A stretch of DNA of 64,000 nucleotides from Caenorhabditis remanei (Eukaryota > Nematoda > Chromadorea > Rhabditida > Rhabditidae). The DNA is taken from assembly GCF_010183535.1 (NCBI RefSeq), contig NC_071329.1, positions 4,898,001 to 4,962,000 on the forward strand, read 5' to 3'. Every line of letters starts with the position of its first letter. Positions within the stretch are counted from its first letter, which is position 1. Shown piece by piece: positions 10,303-20,526 of this stretch. The translations under genes and the position numbers were made by a program. Below the pieces are notes generated by a model that was not told the DNA's origin, did not search any database, and saw only the letters and a program-made list of their open reading frames with translations.

Positions 10303-11380
10303 ATGTCCAGTGCCTTCCCTCTCCTCCGACTTCCAAAAAAGGCACTACATCATGTACTTTATAGCATTGATTATGTTGATATGTGAGTTTTTTTTCTCAA
10401 AAATTCAAGTTCTCTGTTCCAACATCGTTGTTTTCAGAGTCTCATTCTCTCTCGCATCCAATAAAACTAAAGAAGTGGTCAAATCTCTCAACTTGAAAAC
10501 CAATAATATCAATTTGGGACTTGAAAATATCATCAGAATTCAAATCGACGCATTCAAGAACAACACGACGCGCTTAATGTGGAATTTCTATCCGGAAGAT
10601 GATAATACTAGCAACAAACCAATTCCAGTTTACATGCCAGCTCGTGTAATAGGGATGCGTGAACCAAACCCTACACAGAACCACGTGAAATACCGAAATC
10701 CAGGTCTTAGCATCCGAGAATGGTTAGCTCATTTCCGATATATATTCTCTTTCCCTGGAAGGTACTCACTTCTCTTTAGTAGAAAAACATGTAAATTTGA
10801 TTGGAGCTCCCTGAAAGAAACAATCGGAGAATCTGAGATAGGAATGCTCGTATTTTACAATTCCTGTAGTTTGGAATGCGCACAGACGGTGTTGAGACAA
10901 TTCCCATCTGTCAAACGTTTTTTTGCGTTCAGTCGGCGTCTTGTGAACCCCAGCTTGTATAGTAACATATTGATTAAAAACTTGGATATGTTGGCTCTCG
11001 GACACCCTACTTTGTCTTTAAGAATAGAATTGGATGACTTGTTATTGATAAATAGCAAAGAAATACACATTCGATCATTAACCATCACTGATAAAGTGAT
11101 CAATCGCTTTCTGAAATCTTGGATGAGAGGATCGAACCCAAGAATGGATTACGTGAGCTTTACTTTTAGTGATGGCCGGTTCCTAGATAAGGATGCTATA
11201 TTAAAAGGAACAAATTATCACAAAGTACTATTGAATCAAGTCAGGCATTACAAGAGCCATGAGAGGACCATAGTGGTCAAAGGTGGATACGATATCCGTC
11301 GAACGGACGGAACTGTCGGAACTGTTACAATTCGACAACGATTCCAAGAACGATTTGTTCTATTTCATGTATGGTGCTGA
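10303..11380 (+). CDS. F-box/FBA_2 protein, two exons, 340 aa
   Basis: Exon 1 is 10303-10382 and exon 2 is 10438-11380; the 55-bp intron has a GTGAGT donor and TTTTCAG acceptor. The ATG at 10303 is chosen because MSSAFPLLRLPKKALHHVLY continues across the splice into VSFSLASNKTKEVVKSLNLK, a typical nematode F-box. A longer unspliced ORF beginning upstream would lack the F-box. The C-terminal half is an FBA_2 domain: EWLAHFRYIF, LDDLLLINSKEIHIRS and RFLKSWMRGSNPRM. Predicted function is substrate recognition in an SCF ubiquitin ligase. It is almost identical to the copies at 1-738 and 4676-7585, so this is the best intact reference for the group. Confidence 0.9.
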
Positions 11381-11745
11381 TTAAACTCACTACTTGTATC
11401 CTACATCCTTCAATTGTATCTTTTTATTCCTTTAATAATCATTTAATGCATTCTTTAATTGTAACGCTGATCGAACATTAGGCATTTTCAGTTTTTGATT
11501 TAATTGCATGATTGTGATTTTGTCTTCATAAAACTGTGAATCGCTGCTCAAATCTGTGTCTCTCCGTCTATCTAAACAATACATGTCTTCGTAGCCAGTT
11601 CATCCTTAATTGCTTTATACTATTCAACGATTCAAATTACCTTTTACTATTCAACGGATCTTTTTGCCGTACATTGGAATATCCAAAAGACTTCAAATTG
11701 GACTAAATTTTGCTTCTACGGTATAGAAAAGAGGTCAAGGTGGGT
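11381..11745. other. Duplicated 3' flank of F-box gene
   Basis: Same sequence as 7586-7950. No gene seen. Confidence 0.6.
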
Positions 11746-11750
11746 TAGTA

Positions 11751-12282
11751 TGTCGTGACACGTAAGTGGGACGGTGAGCCCATGTCACTTTTAAGTGCGA
11801 GAGGGAACAAAAGGGAGGAGAGCAACAACAACTTTATTAACATGTCAGTAGAGAGTTCCATAGGTTCCAGTAGTTGAGTCTTCTTCCCATCGAATACTGC
11901 TGGTCACGGGCGGTTGCTGTATTGTAGAGCTTTCGCAAGCAGTGAAGATCCTCCGAAACACGGTGCCACAAGATCTTCCTCGATTGACAGTCGAACGCAT
12001 AGAGTGAGAGTGATTGAGAGACGACGACATTCTGACGATTTCCTCTTCCTTATATGCACAGGAATGTAGGGTAGATCCTTATCGTAAGGTCTCCAGGTTG
12101 GGTCCAGGGCACGTCCAGAATAGTGATGGTATCAGAGTGGAAGGTCACGGGTCACGTGTCATGCAGTTGTTGAAGCTCATTTTATTCATTTATTATGCAG
12201 ATTATAGTGAATCTGCTGTGAGACTAACGGCTCAGGAGTTATAACTCAAGTTGCGAGTTAATAACTTATTAATTCCGCAACA
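11751..12282 (-). mobile_element. Solo LTR, copy 2 (532 bp)
   Basis: Homologous throughout to 7956-8471, with TGTCGTGACACG and CCGCAACA ends. The flanks are TAGTA (11746-11750) and GAGTA (12283-12287), so the target duplication carries one substitution. It differs from copy 1 by about 16 bp of extra sequence around 11935 and scattered changes. Sharing the insertion site shows that it was copied by segmental duplication rather than inserted twice. Confidence 0.82.
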
Positions 12283-12287
12283 GAGTA

Positions 12288-12657
12288 GATCAAAGTAGGA
12301 GAATCAAGGCGTGCTACAGCGTCCCTGACAGAATCGACGGAAACAATGAAGGTACCTCCATGAGTGTACGGGTGGGATGAGCTGAGAGAGTGAAAAAGGA
12401 AGGAAAATAGGAGGATGTAAGTAGTGAGTCAACACCATATGTACATAAAAGCGTACAAATTGTGCTTGAATCGAGATAAGATCAGCGATTTATAGTTTTA
12501 TTAGAACAAAATCATATAAAAGAGAAGTCATGTCAAAATTCAAGAACTGAAAATGCTTAATGTTCCGCCAGCGCAACAAGTCAAGAGTACATTATAGCAC
12601 TATTAAAGGAATAAAATAATACAATTAAAGGGTGTAGGATACAACTAGTGAGTTTAA
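12288..12657. other. Spacer after solo LTR copy 2
   Basis: Matches 8477-8843; no gene. Confidence 0.6.
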
Positions 12658-13710
12658 TCAGCACCATACGTAAAATCGAACAAATTGTGGTCGAATTAAG
12701 ACTGTCCCAACAGTTCCGTCGCTTCGACGGATATCATATCCGTCTTTGACCACTATGGGCCCATAAGTCAATTGTTTGGAATGTCTGGCTTCATCCAATA
12801 GTACCTCGTGATAATTCGTTCCTTTTAATATAACATCCTTATCTAGAACCAGATCATCAAAAAATAAAAAGGTCACCAATTCCATTCTCGGGTTCGATCC
12901 TTTCATCCAATGTTTCAGAAATCGATTGATCCCTTTATCAGTGATAGCTGTTGATCGAATGTATATTACCTTACTATTTATCATTAACAAGTCATCCAAT
13001 TCCATTCTCAAAAAAGGAATATCGTATCCGAGAAACAACACATCCAAGTTCTGAATTAAAATGTTTCTATACATGCTGGGGTCCTCAAAACTTCGACTGC
13101 ATGCAAAGAAACGTTTGATGAATGGGAATTGTCTCAACACCATCTGTGCGCATTCCAAACTACAGGGATCCATGAATCTAAGGGATTCTATCTCAAATCC
13201 TCTGACTGTTTCTATCAGGGAGCTCATATCAACCTCTCTAGCAAACAAAAGTGCGTTCTCTTCAGGAAAAGAGAATATATATTGGAAATGAGCTAACCAC
13301 TCTCGGATGCTGAGACCTGGATTTCGGTATTTCACCCGGTTCTGTACATGGTTAGTGTCACGCATCCCTATTACACGAATTGGCATATAAACTGTAATCG
13401 GTTCGATGTTATTATCTTCCTTTTCCGGATAGAAATTCCAAATCATGGGTGACGTAGAATTTCTGAAATCGTCGATTTGAATTCTGATGATATTATCAAC
13501 TAACAAATTGATATCATTGATTTTCAAGTTGAGAGATTTGACCACTTCTTTAGTTTTTTTGGATGCCAGAGAGAATGAGACTCTGAAAACAAAGGTGTTG
13601 AAACAGAGAACTTGAATATAAAAAACTCACATATCAACATAATCAATGCTATAAAGCACATGATGTAGTGCCTTTTTTGGAAGGCAAAGGAGAGAGAAGG
13701 CAGCCGACAT
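12658..13710 (-). CDS. F-box/FBA_2 protein, two exons, 334 aa
   Basis: Exon 1 is 13631-13710 and exon 2 is 12658-13582, separated by a 48-bp intron (GTGAG donor, TTTTCAG acceptor). Translation across the splice gives an F-box (MSAAFSLLCLPKKALHHVLY, then VSFSLASKKTKEVVKSLNLK). An FBA_2 domain follows with EWLAHFQYIF, LDDLLMINSKVIYIRS and RFLKHWMKGSNPRM. No lesion is seen. It is the intact counterpart of the pseudogene at 8844-9895 and is divergently paired with 14124-15198. Probable SCF substrate adaptor; target unknown. Confidence 0.88.
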
Positions 13711-14123
13711 GACAGTGAATGAGGGGAGAGTGAGGTGGACCTGTCTTGGTCTTGGGTTAGATTGGAGTGACGTGGCACGGAAAAGAAGTCGATCACCACA
13801 CATATACTTTGTGTTGTTTGTCCGCGATGCTCTAGAGAGGCTAGGCCATATTTGGCATTACACATCTATTCATATTGTCCTTACACACCAGACTCCTTAT
13901 TCTAATTGTTGTTAAAGACCTTCCCACGTCACTCCTATCTAACCCAAGACCAAGACAGGTCCATCTCACTCTTCCCTTATTCTTCATCATACCCGATCCC
14001 CGCTGCAAGCGCGCTCTATTGACATTGCTATAGGGTGGTCACTGCCTGTCCCCGACCCGTCAGTCTCGTTGCCACGTCACGTCTTCCCACTGGACCGTCC
14101 TCATTCTCCCCTCATTCACTGTC
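13711..14123. promoter_or_regulatory. Bidirectional promoter region of F-box pair 3
   Basis: 413 bp between divergent start codons, with mirrored ATGACAGTGAATGAGGGGAG-type edges and mirrored CACGTCACTCC blocks as in pairs 1 and 2. Confidence 0.6.
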
Positions 14124-15198
14124 ATGTCCAGTGCCTTCCCTCTCCTCCGCCTACCAAAAAAGGCACTACATCATGTGCTTTATAGCATTGATTATGTTGA
14201 TATGTGAGTTTTTTTCAAAAATTCAAGTTCTCTGTTTCAACAACTTTGTTTTCAGAGTCTCATTCTCTCTCGCATCCAATAAAACTAAGGAGGTGGTCAA
14301 ATCTCTCAACTTGAAAATCAATGATATCAATTTGAAAATTGATAATATCATCATAATTCAAATTGACGCATTCAGGAACTCTCCGTCGCAGATGTTGTGG
14401 TATTTCTATCCGGAAAATAATAATGATAGAATCGAACCAATTCCAATTTATATGCCAGCTCGTGTAATGGGGATGCGTGACACAATTCCTCCACAGAACA
14501 TCGTGAAATACCGAAATCCTGGTCTCACCATCCGAGAATGGTTAGCTCATTTTCAATATATATTCTTTTCATCTAAAATTCACTCACTTTATTTTACTAG
14601 AGAAACATGTAAATTTGATATGAGCTCTGTGAAAGAAACGATCGGAGGATCCGAGATAGGAACGCTCAGATTTTATGATTCCTGTGGTTTGGAATGCGCA
14701 CAGATGGCACTGAGACAATTTCCATCTGTCAAATGTTTGTCCGCGGGCAGTCGAGGTCTTGAGGACCCCAGCATGTACAGAAACATTTTGATTCAAAACT
14801 TGGATATGTTGGTTCTCGGAGAGCCTACTACGTCTATCAGAATTGGATTGGATGAGATGTTATTGATAAATAGCAAGGAAATATACGCTTGCTCATCAAC
14901 TATCACTAATAAAGGGATCAATCGGTTTCTAAAACATTGGATGAACGGATCGAACCCGAGAATGGAAGTCGTAAACTTTGATTTTCCTAATGGCCGGTTT
15001 CCGGATAAGGATGTTTTATTGAAAGGAACGAATTATCACGAAATACTATCGAATCAAGTCAGACGTTACAAAAGACATGAGAAGATCATAGTGGTCAAAG
15101 GCGGATACGATATTCGTCGAATGGACGGAACTCTCGGGACTGTTACAATTCGACAACGACTTCAAATACGATTTGTTCTATTTTTCGTATGGGGTTGA
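14124..15198 (+). CDS. F-box/FBA_2 protein, diverged array member, 340 aa
   Basis: Exon 1 is 14124-14203 and exon 2 is 14256-15198, with a 52-bp intron. Exon 1 encodes the same F-box start as the siblings. Exon 2 keeps the FBA_2 landmarks (EWLAHFQYIF, LDEMLLINSKEIYACS, RFLKHWMNGSNPRM) but differs at many residues from the 1-738, 4676 and 10303 group. Differences concentrate in the middle, the region thought to contact substrate. The ORF is intact to TGA at 15196-15198. It is the oldest plus-strand copy here by eye. Confidence 0.88.
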
Positions 15199-15527
15199 TT
15201 TAATTCACTACTTGCATCTTACACATCCTTTAATTGTATCTTTTAATTTTTTTAATAATCCTTAAATTGTATCCTTTAATTGTTATGCTGGTCGAACATT
15301 AACTTAAGCGTTTTTGAATTACATGGTATTTTTTTAATGTGATATTGTCCTATTAAACTTCGAATCGCTGGTTTTATCTGTATCTCCCCGTCTATCTTAT
15401 CATTAATAAATATCTTGATTGTCAAATCATCCCCAATTATCTTTCACTTTATAACGGATGCTCACTGTCTACATTTGTTCTTCACCCATCGAAATACAGT
15501 TAAATATCTAGTACAGTGTATCTAGTA
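15199..15527. other. 3' flank and spacer
   Basis: AT-rich 3' flank with AATAAA near 15408. Nothing else recognised. Confidence 0.5.
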
Positions 15528-15919
15528 CAGTACCGGTCAAAAGGTTAAAAAAGGTTATGGAGTTCCGCCGTTTTCAGTGGAAAATACCCTACTTTGAAAG
15601 GTTGTTACGGTATAACGGATTGTCCCACAGAGTAAATTATGTATAAACCATACAGAACAAAGGTACATAGACCTTCATTTTTATAGTTGACTTTTTTGTA
15701 CGGACAACAAGATAAGTATCGACAAAGTAATTTTTCCCTCGAATCGACCAATTTCAGTGCAAAATAAAGCGATTTTTGAGATGTCTCCTTAAAATGAACA
15801 TAACTCTCTAGGGAGTGTCTGTACAAAAAAGTTGTCAACTACAAAAATGGAGTTCTATTCTTGGCCTGTATGATCTATCAAAAATCTACTTGATGGGACA
15901 ATCAGTATTACCATGAAAA
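15528..15919. mobile_element. Mariner-type palindromic MITE, truncated right end
   Basis: Starts TA/CAGTACCGGTCAAAAGG and contains the mirrored core shared by the family (GTTGAC...TTTTTTGTACGGAC and TGTACAAAAAAGTTGTCAAC). The canonical CCGGTACTG right end is missing. Other copies begin near 21896, 23211, 25262, 26045, 28710 and 55476. Confidence 0.7.
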
Positions 15920-16113
15920 ACTAGTAGAAACTAGTATACATTGCCTCGTCTATTTCTTAATCGGCTCATTATCCACACTGATTATGGAAACGTGTGGACA
16001 GCAAATAGCTCAACTTTGTGGTGCTGGTGGTCTGAACTTGGAAAAGAAGCCGACACTTGTCCGTCAACTCTCACTATAAATATCTTCTTTTGTGTTACAA
16101 TAACACTAATTCT

Positions 16114-16839
16114 ATGCCCATGTCTACATCATTTGGTCAGACAACACGCCTAACTCCTGCCTTTCGCTTTCGTTTCCCCTCCCAGACTACAATTATCGGT
16201 GCTACGCAATCTGGCAAAACTACTCTATTACGTAGTATTATTGAAAATTCGAGCCGTACATTTGAAGAACCAATTTACAATATTTTTTGGTTTTATGGTG
16301 TTGACACTCCTGGAATCCCAAGATATTTACCAAATCTTCGAGCAATTGAGGGAATACCAGACATTGAGCTACTAAAAAGGCACAAGGACGAGAGAAACAT
16401 TGTTGTATGTGATGACTTGATGAATTTTTTCGCCAGGGACAAAAAATCAATGCACCTATTGAATGACCTGTTTTGTTTGTATGCTCACCACATGAATTGT
16501 GCAATCTTTAATTTGGTACAATCTGCATTTGCACTACCACCCACCACTCGAAACAATAGTACATATTTGATTTTGATGCGAAACCTTTCTGATGCGGCAC
16601 AAATTAAAAACTTACTTGTACAACAATTTGGTCAGAAATGGCGTGGAGCTTTCGAAGCATACCAGGATATAATGTCGGAACCCTATCAAGCAATGCTAAT
16701 AAATAATGACCCCTTGGCACACTCGAGTATGCGAATCCTTTCAAATTTCACAATGCACAGTCTCTCAAACCCCGAGAAAGAACTGCAAGTCCAATGGAGC
16801 GCACACGCATACCCCAGCCGGCGGCAATTTTTTTTTTAA
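16114..16839 (+). CDS. Maverick/Polinton-type packaging ATPase, 3' end interrupted
   Basis: The protein has a Walker A (GATQSGKTT), a Walker B ending in two acidic residues (NIVVCDD) and a downstream FNLVQS segment. This order is typical of the FtsK/HerA-like DNA-packaging ATPases of Maverick/Polinton elements (A32-like). ATG 16114 is preferred over 16057 because the following residues lead directly into the ATPase; a CTATAAATA box lies at about 16074. From 16756 the frame reads into the inverted repeat of an inserted transposon, adding about 27 foreign residues before TAA at 16837. Beyond the insertion the original frame would end ten codons later (stop at 20554-20556). No polymerase B, integrase or capsid gene of a Maverick is visible nearby, so this is an isolated remnant or a domesticated gene. 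Old virus-like copies of this kind are known in nematodes. Confidence 0.75.
   Translation: MPMSTSFGQTTRLTPAFRFRFPSQTTIIGATQSGKTTLLRSIIENSSRTFEEPIYNIFWFYGVDTPGIPRYLPNLRAIEGIPDIELLKRHKDERNIVVCDDLMNFFARDKKSMHLLNDLFCLYAHHMNCAIFNLVQSAFALPPTTRNNSTYLILMRNLSDAAQIKNLLVQQFGQKWRGAFEAYQDIMSEPYQAMLINNDPLAHSSMRILSNFTMHSLSNPEKELQVQWSAHAYPSRRQFFF
16756..16789 (+). repeat. Left terminal inverted repeat of the RAG1-like transposon
   Basis: Begins CACAGTC, 6 of 7 matches to the recombination-signal heptamer CACAGTG. After a 12-bp spacer comes the A-rich nonamer-like AGAAAGAAC. It also supplies the accidental tail of the ATPase reading frame. Confidence 0.85.
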
Positions 16840-17240
16840 CGTTCGAATGTTGTATTTTTCACTCTTCTTTGTTCTAATATTGATTTTTCGTGTATTTTTT
16901 CACTTTTCTGATAAAGTTGTTGATATTTCAGTACAATCATCGTGCAAAATCAGGTTCAAGGCAGATTCGAGACTCGCGAAATGGCGGAAAGATGCAATTT
17001 TTCCCGAAAATTATTTTTCTGGCGGTTAGTTAGCGATCGGAACGGGTTATTCTTCTCCGATGAAACTTTTTCAGGGCCGAAACACGAGTCACATCATCAA
17101 TACTCAAGATATTTCAACGAATTAATGCGACATTTGGCTAGCGGTTAGAAAGAATAAACTTAAAATACTTCTCCGCCCGTTATTTTCAGATTTCGTCGGA
17201 ATTCTCTTGCTGGAAACAATAATTTATTGGAAGAAAATTT

Positions 17241-19766
17241 CTATTCCTCTTTGTACCAAGAAGAACCAATATCAAAAATAAGATTGAAATGGGATAATCG
17301 ATCGACGATAAGAGTAGCTTTCTGAATCGGATCCCGAACAGCGGCAAATCGAACGTTGAGCCTGTTGAAGATAGCATGCAAGCTTTCGATTCCTTGCTCA
17401 GTCACTCTTCCCCAACTACGATAACGCTTCAGATATGGAATGAGATGTGACGACAATAAATGAAGCTTTGGAGTCACAGAAGCATCTGGCTGAGCTTCGC
17501 GAAGATTTCCAACAAATCTCTCCATAACTCTCTCAATTTCCTCAATCTCGTCATCATTTTTCACTGAATTCGAGGCGGCCGACATCAATGTAGCAAGATC
17601 CAACATCACTGATCGCATCAAATCGATTTTTACTTTTTCTGAAGCGTTTGGAGCTCTTCTGCTGTTAGAAGTGAAAACCGCAAGGACTTTATCAATGGAA
17701 GAATGACGGAGAAACTTTCGAGCCTGGTTCCCTGTCAAATCTTGGTACCAAATTCTACTGTCACATCCGATACTTCTGAGGGCAGCTTCGAGAAGTTGAC
17801 GAGTCGACACTTCACTTCGAATACGGGAGCCTTTAAGATGTTGCTCCAATTTCAATCGCTCATTATCAGCAACTTCTAATATATCCTGAGCTTGCAGGAG
17901 CTGCTCATTCACCGATTTCTGAATTTCAAGGGCCAGAGAGAGACGATCGGGAATCGACGGAATCATTCCATGACGACAATCCAAGCAAACTGCATTCGAT
18001 TGGTCCATCAGAAGTCGCTGCTCTTCCGTAATGTAAAATGCGCAAACATCGTGTACGGCAGCTTTACACGAAGTGCACTGGAAGATAGAAGAATCCCGAA
18101 AAGAAGACTTTTTAGAAGATCCAACAATACAAAACGAAGATGTGCAGTGAGAAGAATTCTTTTGTTTTGGCTTTGTAGTCTTGCAGTTTTTTTGAATGGT
18201 AGTCACGGCATCGTTAATTCTTTCCAGTGAACTTTCTAGAGAATCAACTAAATTAGTTGTTTCTTCTGTTTCCAAAACCAATTTCTTCAAGTCTTTCTTT
18301 AGTTGTTTCAGATTTGCTGGAGATGATGAGCCAGTGTCAAAGTTGATAGCCATTGCAATGAGCCAATCGATACAATAATACTGACAAATTCCAAGAATTG
18401 TGTGGACTCCAGGAGGGCCAGCGTTCAAAGGATCAACATCGAGAAGAGGAACGCCGGTTTTTTTGAGATCGGAAAGAGTACGAATTTCTCCGGAAAACTC
18501 AAAATCGAAATTCTCAAGACTGGCAGTGTCGGACCCATGTGTAGACCATGCTAAATTGCACACATAGCAAGGAGTTTTGGAGTTTTGTCCTGCGTGACCG
18601 TACATTGCCGACACAAACTTGCAGTCTCCCAGTGGCTTCATGACAACAGCTTTTTCAACATTATTGCTTCCATCAAAATATCGAACACTATGAAGTTGGT
18701 TTAATTGATCGAAAACCGATGCAAAATTCTGTTTCAAAAGGGAATGACTGTCGTTGCCTGTGTAAAGGCCAAGGAGAAGTACTGCATGGGGATCATTGGG
18801 AATGTCGACGTTTTCTAAGACGATGACAAGTTTGGTTGTGTCAGAACCCTTGTCTCCACCGACTCCAATAACGATGTTGTCTTTTGTGCCATCATCGAAA
18901 CGAAGACGTTCATGCCGACTCAACATTTCCAATCGTTTGGAGAGAAGTTCGTGGACGTCATTGGCCTTTACAAGCGCTGTTTCTGCCATGATTTGCTTCC
19001 CACTTCGTGATGGTTTCATTACATTCTGACGTTCAAATGTGTAATATTTGGAAGTTGCGAACGTCTTCTTTACTTCTTCAATTTGATGGCGAGATGCGAA
19101 AATGTCAATATGCAAATGTTGTTTTGTAAATTGCTTGAAATCTTTCAAGAATCCATCTGAAAGCTGATGCTTGACAACAGTGAAAAAGCTATTCCAGGGT
19201 GACAATTTCAAAGTAAACTTCAAATCCTCATCTTCGTCGGCCATCTTCAAGAAGTCATACAAAAAAGCGTCAACGTTGAGAGGTCCCACAAATGAAGAAA
19301 TCATTTTAATAATTCTTTCATAACGATCTATTTTAGTTTCGTTGGTCCTAATCAAATTATATTGTTTCAGACATTTTCCGCGGCTCGGCGACTCTTCGAC
19401 CAGTGTGTCTACTCGTTTCTGCAGTTGGTCAGCTCTAGATTGGAGATAGGTGCCTTCCTTCTCTTTTTCGCGAAATGAGGATAATAATTGCTCTTTTTCA
19501 TGATTTTTTTCAGCAAGAATAACACATTTTTCACTTTTTATATGTTGTATCTCAATCTCTGCATCTTGAAGTTTCTTGTTTGCCAATTCCAGGTTCTCTT
19601 TCAGCTCTTCGACCTCTTTTTTCAAATAGAATACTTCTTTTTTCAGTTTTGGAAACATAGTTTCTTTTTCTGCTTCGTGCTCAATCTCGTGGTTTTTCGC
19701 AGCTTTGAAAAGAGACGCCTGTTTTGCGCGTTCTATTCTTGCAATTTTATTTCGGGAAGGTGCCAT
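17241..19766 (-). CDS. RAG1/Transib-like transposase with internal PHD-like finger, 841 aa
   Basis: Single-exon ORF. The N-terminus (about residues 1-130) is a charged coiled coil, not a RING. The core reads: D305 in GGDKGSDTTKL, D381 in PLGDCKFV, a C400-x2-C403 pair, H769-x4-H774, then E790 in VTEQGIES. In mouse RAG1 the corresponding residues are D600, D708, C727-x2-C730, H937-x4-H942 and E962. The D708-to-C727 distance (19) equals D381-to-C400 here, and both zinc-pair spacings match exactly. Between the CxxC and HxxxxH pairs lies a Cys/His cluster at about 541-597 (CTSSFC, CTSC, HDVC, CLDC) that fits a C4HC3 PHD finger. Predicted role is cut-and-paste transposition of the surrounding element, by DDE chemistry. 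The frame is open and all landmark residues are present, so it may be functional. Family assignment is by motif spacing only; no alignment search was run. Confidence 0.82.
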   Translation of the reverse strand: MAPSRNKIARIERAKQASLFKAAKNHEIEHEAEKETMFPKLKKEVFYLKKEVEELKENLELANKKLQDAEIEIQHIKSEKCVILAEKNHEKEQLLSSFREKEKEGTYLQSRADQLQKRVDTLVEESPSRGKCLKQYNLIRTNETKIDRYERIIKMISSFVGPLNVDAFLYDFLKMADEDEDLKFTLKLSPWNSFFTVVKHQLSDGFLKDFKQFTKQHLHIDIFASRHQIEEVKKTFATSKYYTFERQNVMKPSRSGKQIMAETALVKANDVHELLSKRLEMLSRHERLRFDDGTKDNIVIGVGGDKGSDTTKLVIVLENVDIPNDPHAVLLLGLYTGNDSHSLLKQNFASVFDQLNQLHSVRYFDGSNNVEKAVVMKPLGDCKFVSAMYGHAGQNSKTPCYVCNLAWSTHGSDTASLENFDFEFSGEIRTLSDLKKTGVPLLDVDPLNAGPPGVHTILGICQYYCIDWLIAMAINFDTGSSSPANLKQLKKDLKKLVLETEETTNLVDSLESSLERINDAVTTIQKNCKTTKPKQKNSSHCTSSFCIVGSSKKSSFRDSSIFQCTSCKAAVHDVCAFYITEEQRLLMDQSNAVCLDCRHGMIPSIPDRLSLALEIQKSVNEQLLQAQDILEVADNERLKLEQHLKGSRIRSEVSTRQLLEAALRSIGCDSRIWYQDLTGNQARKFLRHSSIDKVLAVFTSNSRRAPNASEKVKIDLMRSVMLDLATLMSAASNSVKNDDEIEEIERVMERFVGNLREAQPDASVTPKLHLLSSHLIPYLKRYRSWGRVTEQGIESLHAIFNRLNVRFAAVRDPIQKATLIVDRLSHFNLIFDIGSSWYKEE

Positions 19767-20487
19767 TTTTCTGAAATTGTTATAACTAAACTATGTTTAA
19801 AGTTGATTTCACACTAACCAATTGGATGGAATCCTGTTCTCTTGGCACGGAACCCGTATTATAATGTACCCAATTGTTTGAACTTCTGGAAAATCATAGA
19901 TTTCAGCAAATAATTGAGATTTCACATCACATAAAACGAGATTTTTGAACAAAAAACAATAAAATTTCACATAATTAATGGTTAATGTGATGAATATATC
20001 AAGAAAAATCAATTATTCTTCTAAAAATCATGATTTAATGGCTCTTGTGTACTCCGTTTGCTCAATTTTTGAAAAAAAACCCGTGCGTCACGTTGTGGAA
20101 TTTTCAGCTTCAAACTAACCGCAATTCACCATTTTTTAATAGTTCTATCTCAATTATAGCTCAAAAAATTCGTCATATTTTTATCTACATTTCTGTAGGA
20201 CGGTTCACTTTTTAACCCAATATTTTTCCAGAAATCGTGAAAAAACTGAATTTTCAGGCCAAAACTTCGATATTGATAAGCTCCTTCATTTCTGTTCCAA
20301 TAATGGTATTCTTTTCTTCGAAGTGTTGCTTTTGCCGTTTTCTTGTCTTGTATTGGACGATTTTCACTATTTACTTCCTTTATTGTTTGTAATTTATAAA
20401 AAATCAAAATTTCCAGTTGAAAAATTAATAAAAAATTATTTCCGACTACTGTAGCGCGCGGCCTTTGCGCTCCGTTGAGAACTTTCG

Positions 20488-20521
20488 CTTGCAGTTGTTT
20501 TTCGGGGTTTGAGAGACTGTG
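20488..20521 (-). repeat. Right terminal inverted repeat of the RAG1-like transposon
   Basis: Reverse complement begins CACAGTCTCTCAAACCCCGA and has AAAAACAAC at the position 12 bp after the heptamer. It matches the left end at 32 of 34 positions. Confidence 0.85.
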
Positions 20522-20526
20522 CAATG

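Larger units (their letters stand above)
16751..20526. mobile_element. RAG1/Transib-like DNA transposon with 5-bp target duplication
   Basis: The element is 16756-20521 (3766 bp). Its 34-bp terminal inverted repeats (16756-16789; 20488-20521) differ at two positions and begin CACAGTCTCTCAAACCCCGA. They are flanked by a perfect 5-bp duplication CAATG at 16751-16755 and 20522-20526. The only long gene inside is the 841-aa transposase on the minus strand. A 5-bp duplication and CAC-starting ends close to CACAGTG/CACAATG are the marks of Transib transposons and the RAG family; CACTA-type and Chapaev elements make 2-4 bp duplications. Confidence 0.88.

Noticed and set aside
14584..14796. Antisense ORFs across the F-box genes (also at 124, 6971, 10766)
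   Set aside because: They shadow the FBA_2 coding frame and change in step with it.
20150..20524. Minus-strand ORF that looks like a second copy of the ATPase C-terminus
   Set aside because: The shared peptide (MHSLSNPEK) is the transposon's terminal inverted repeat translated at both ends; neither piece belongs to the ATPase.
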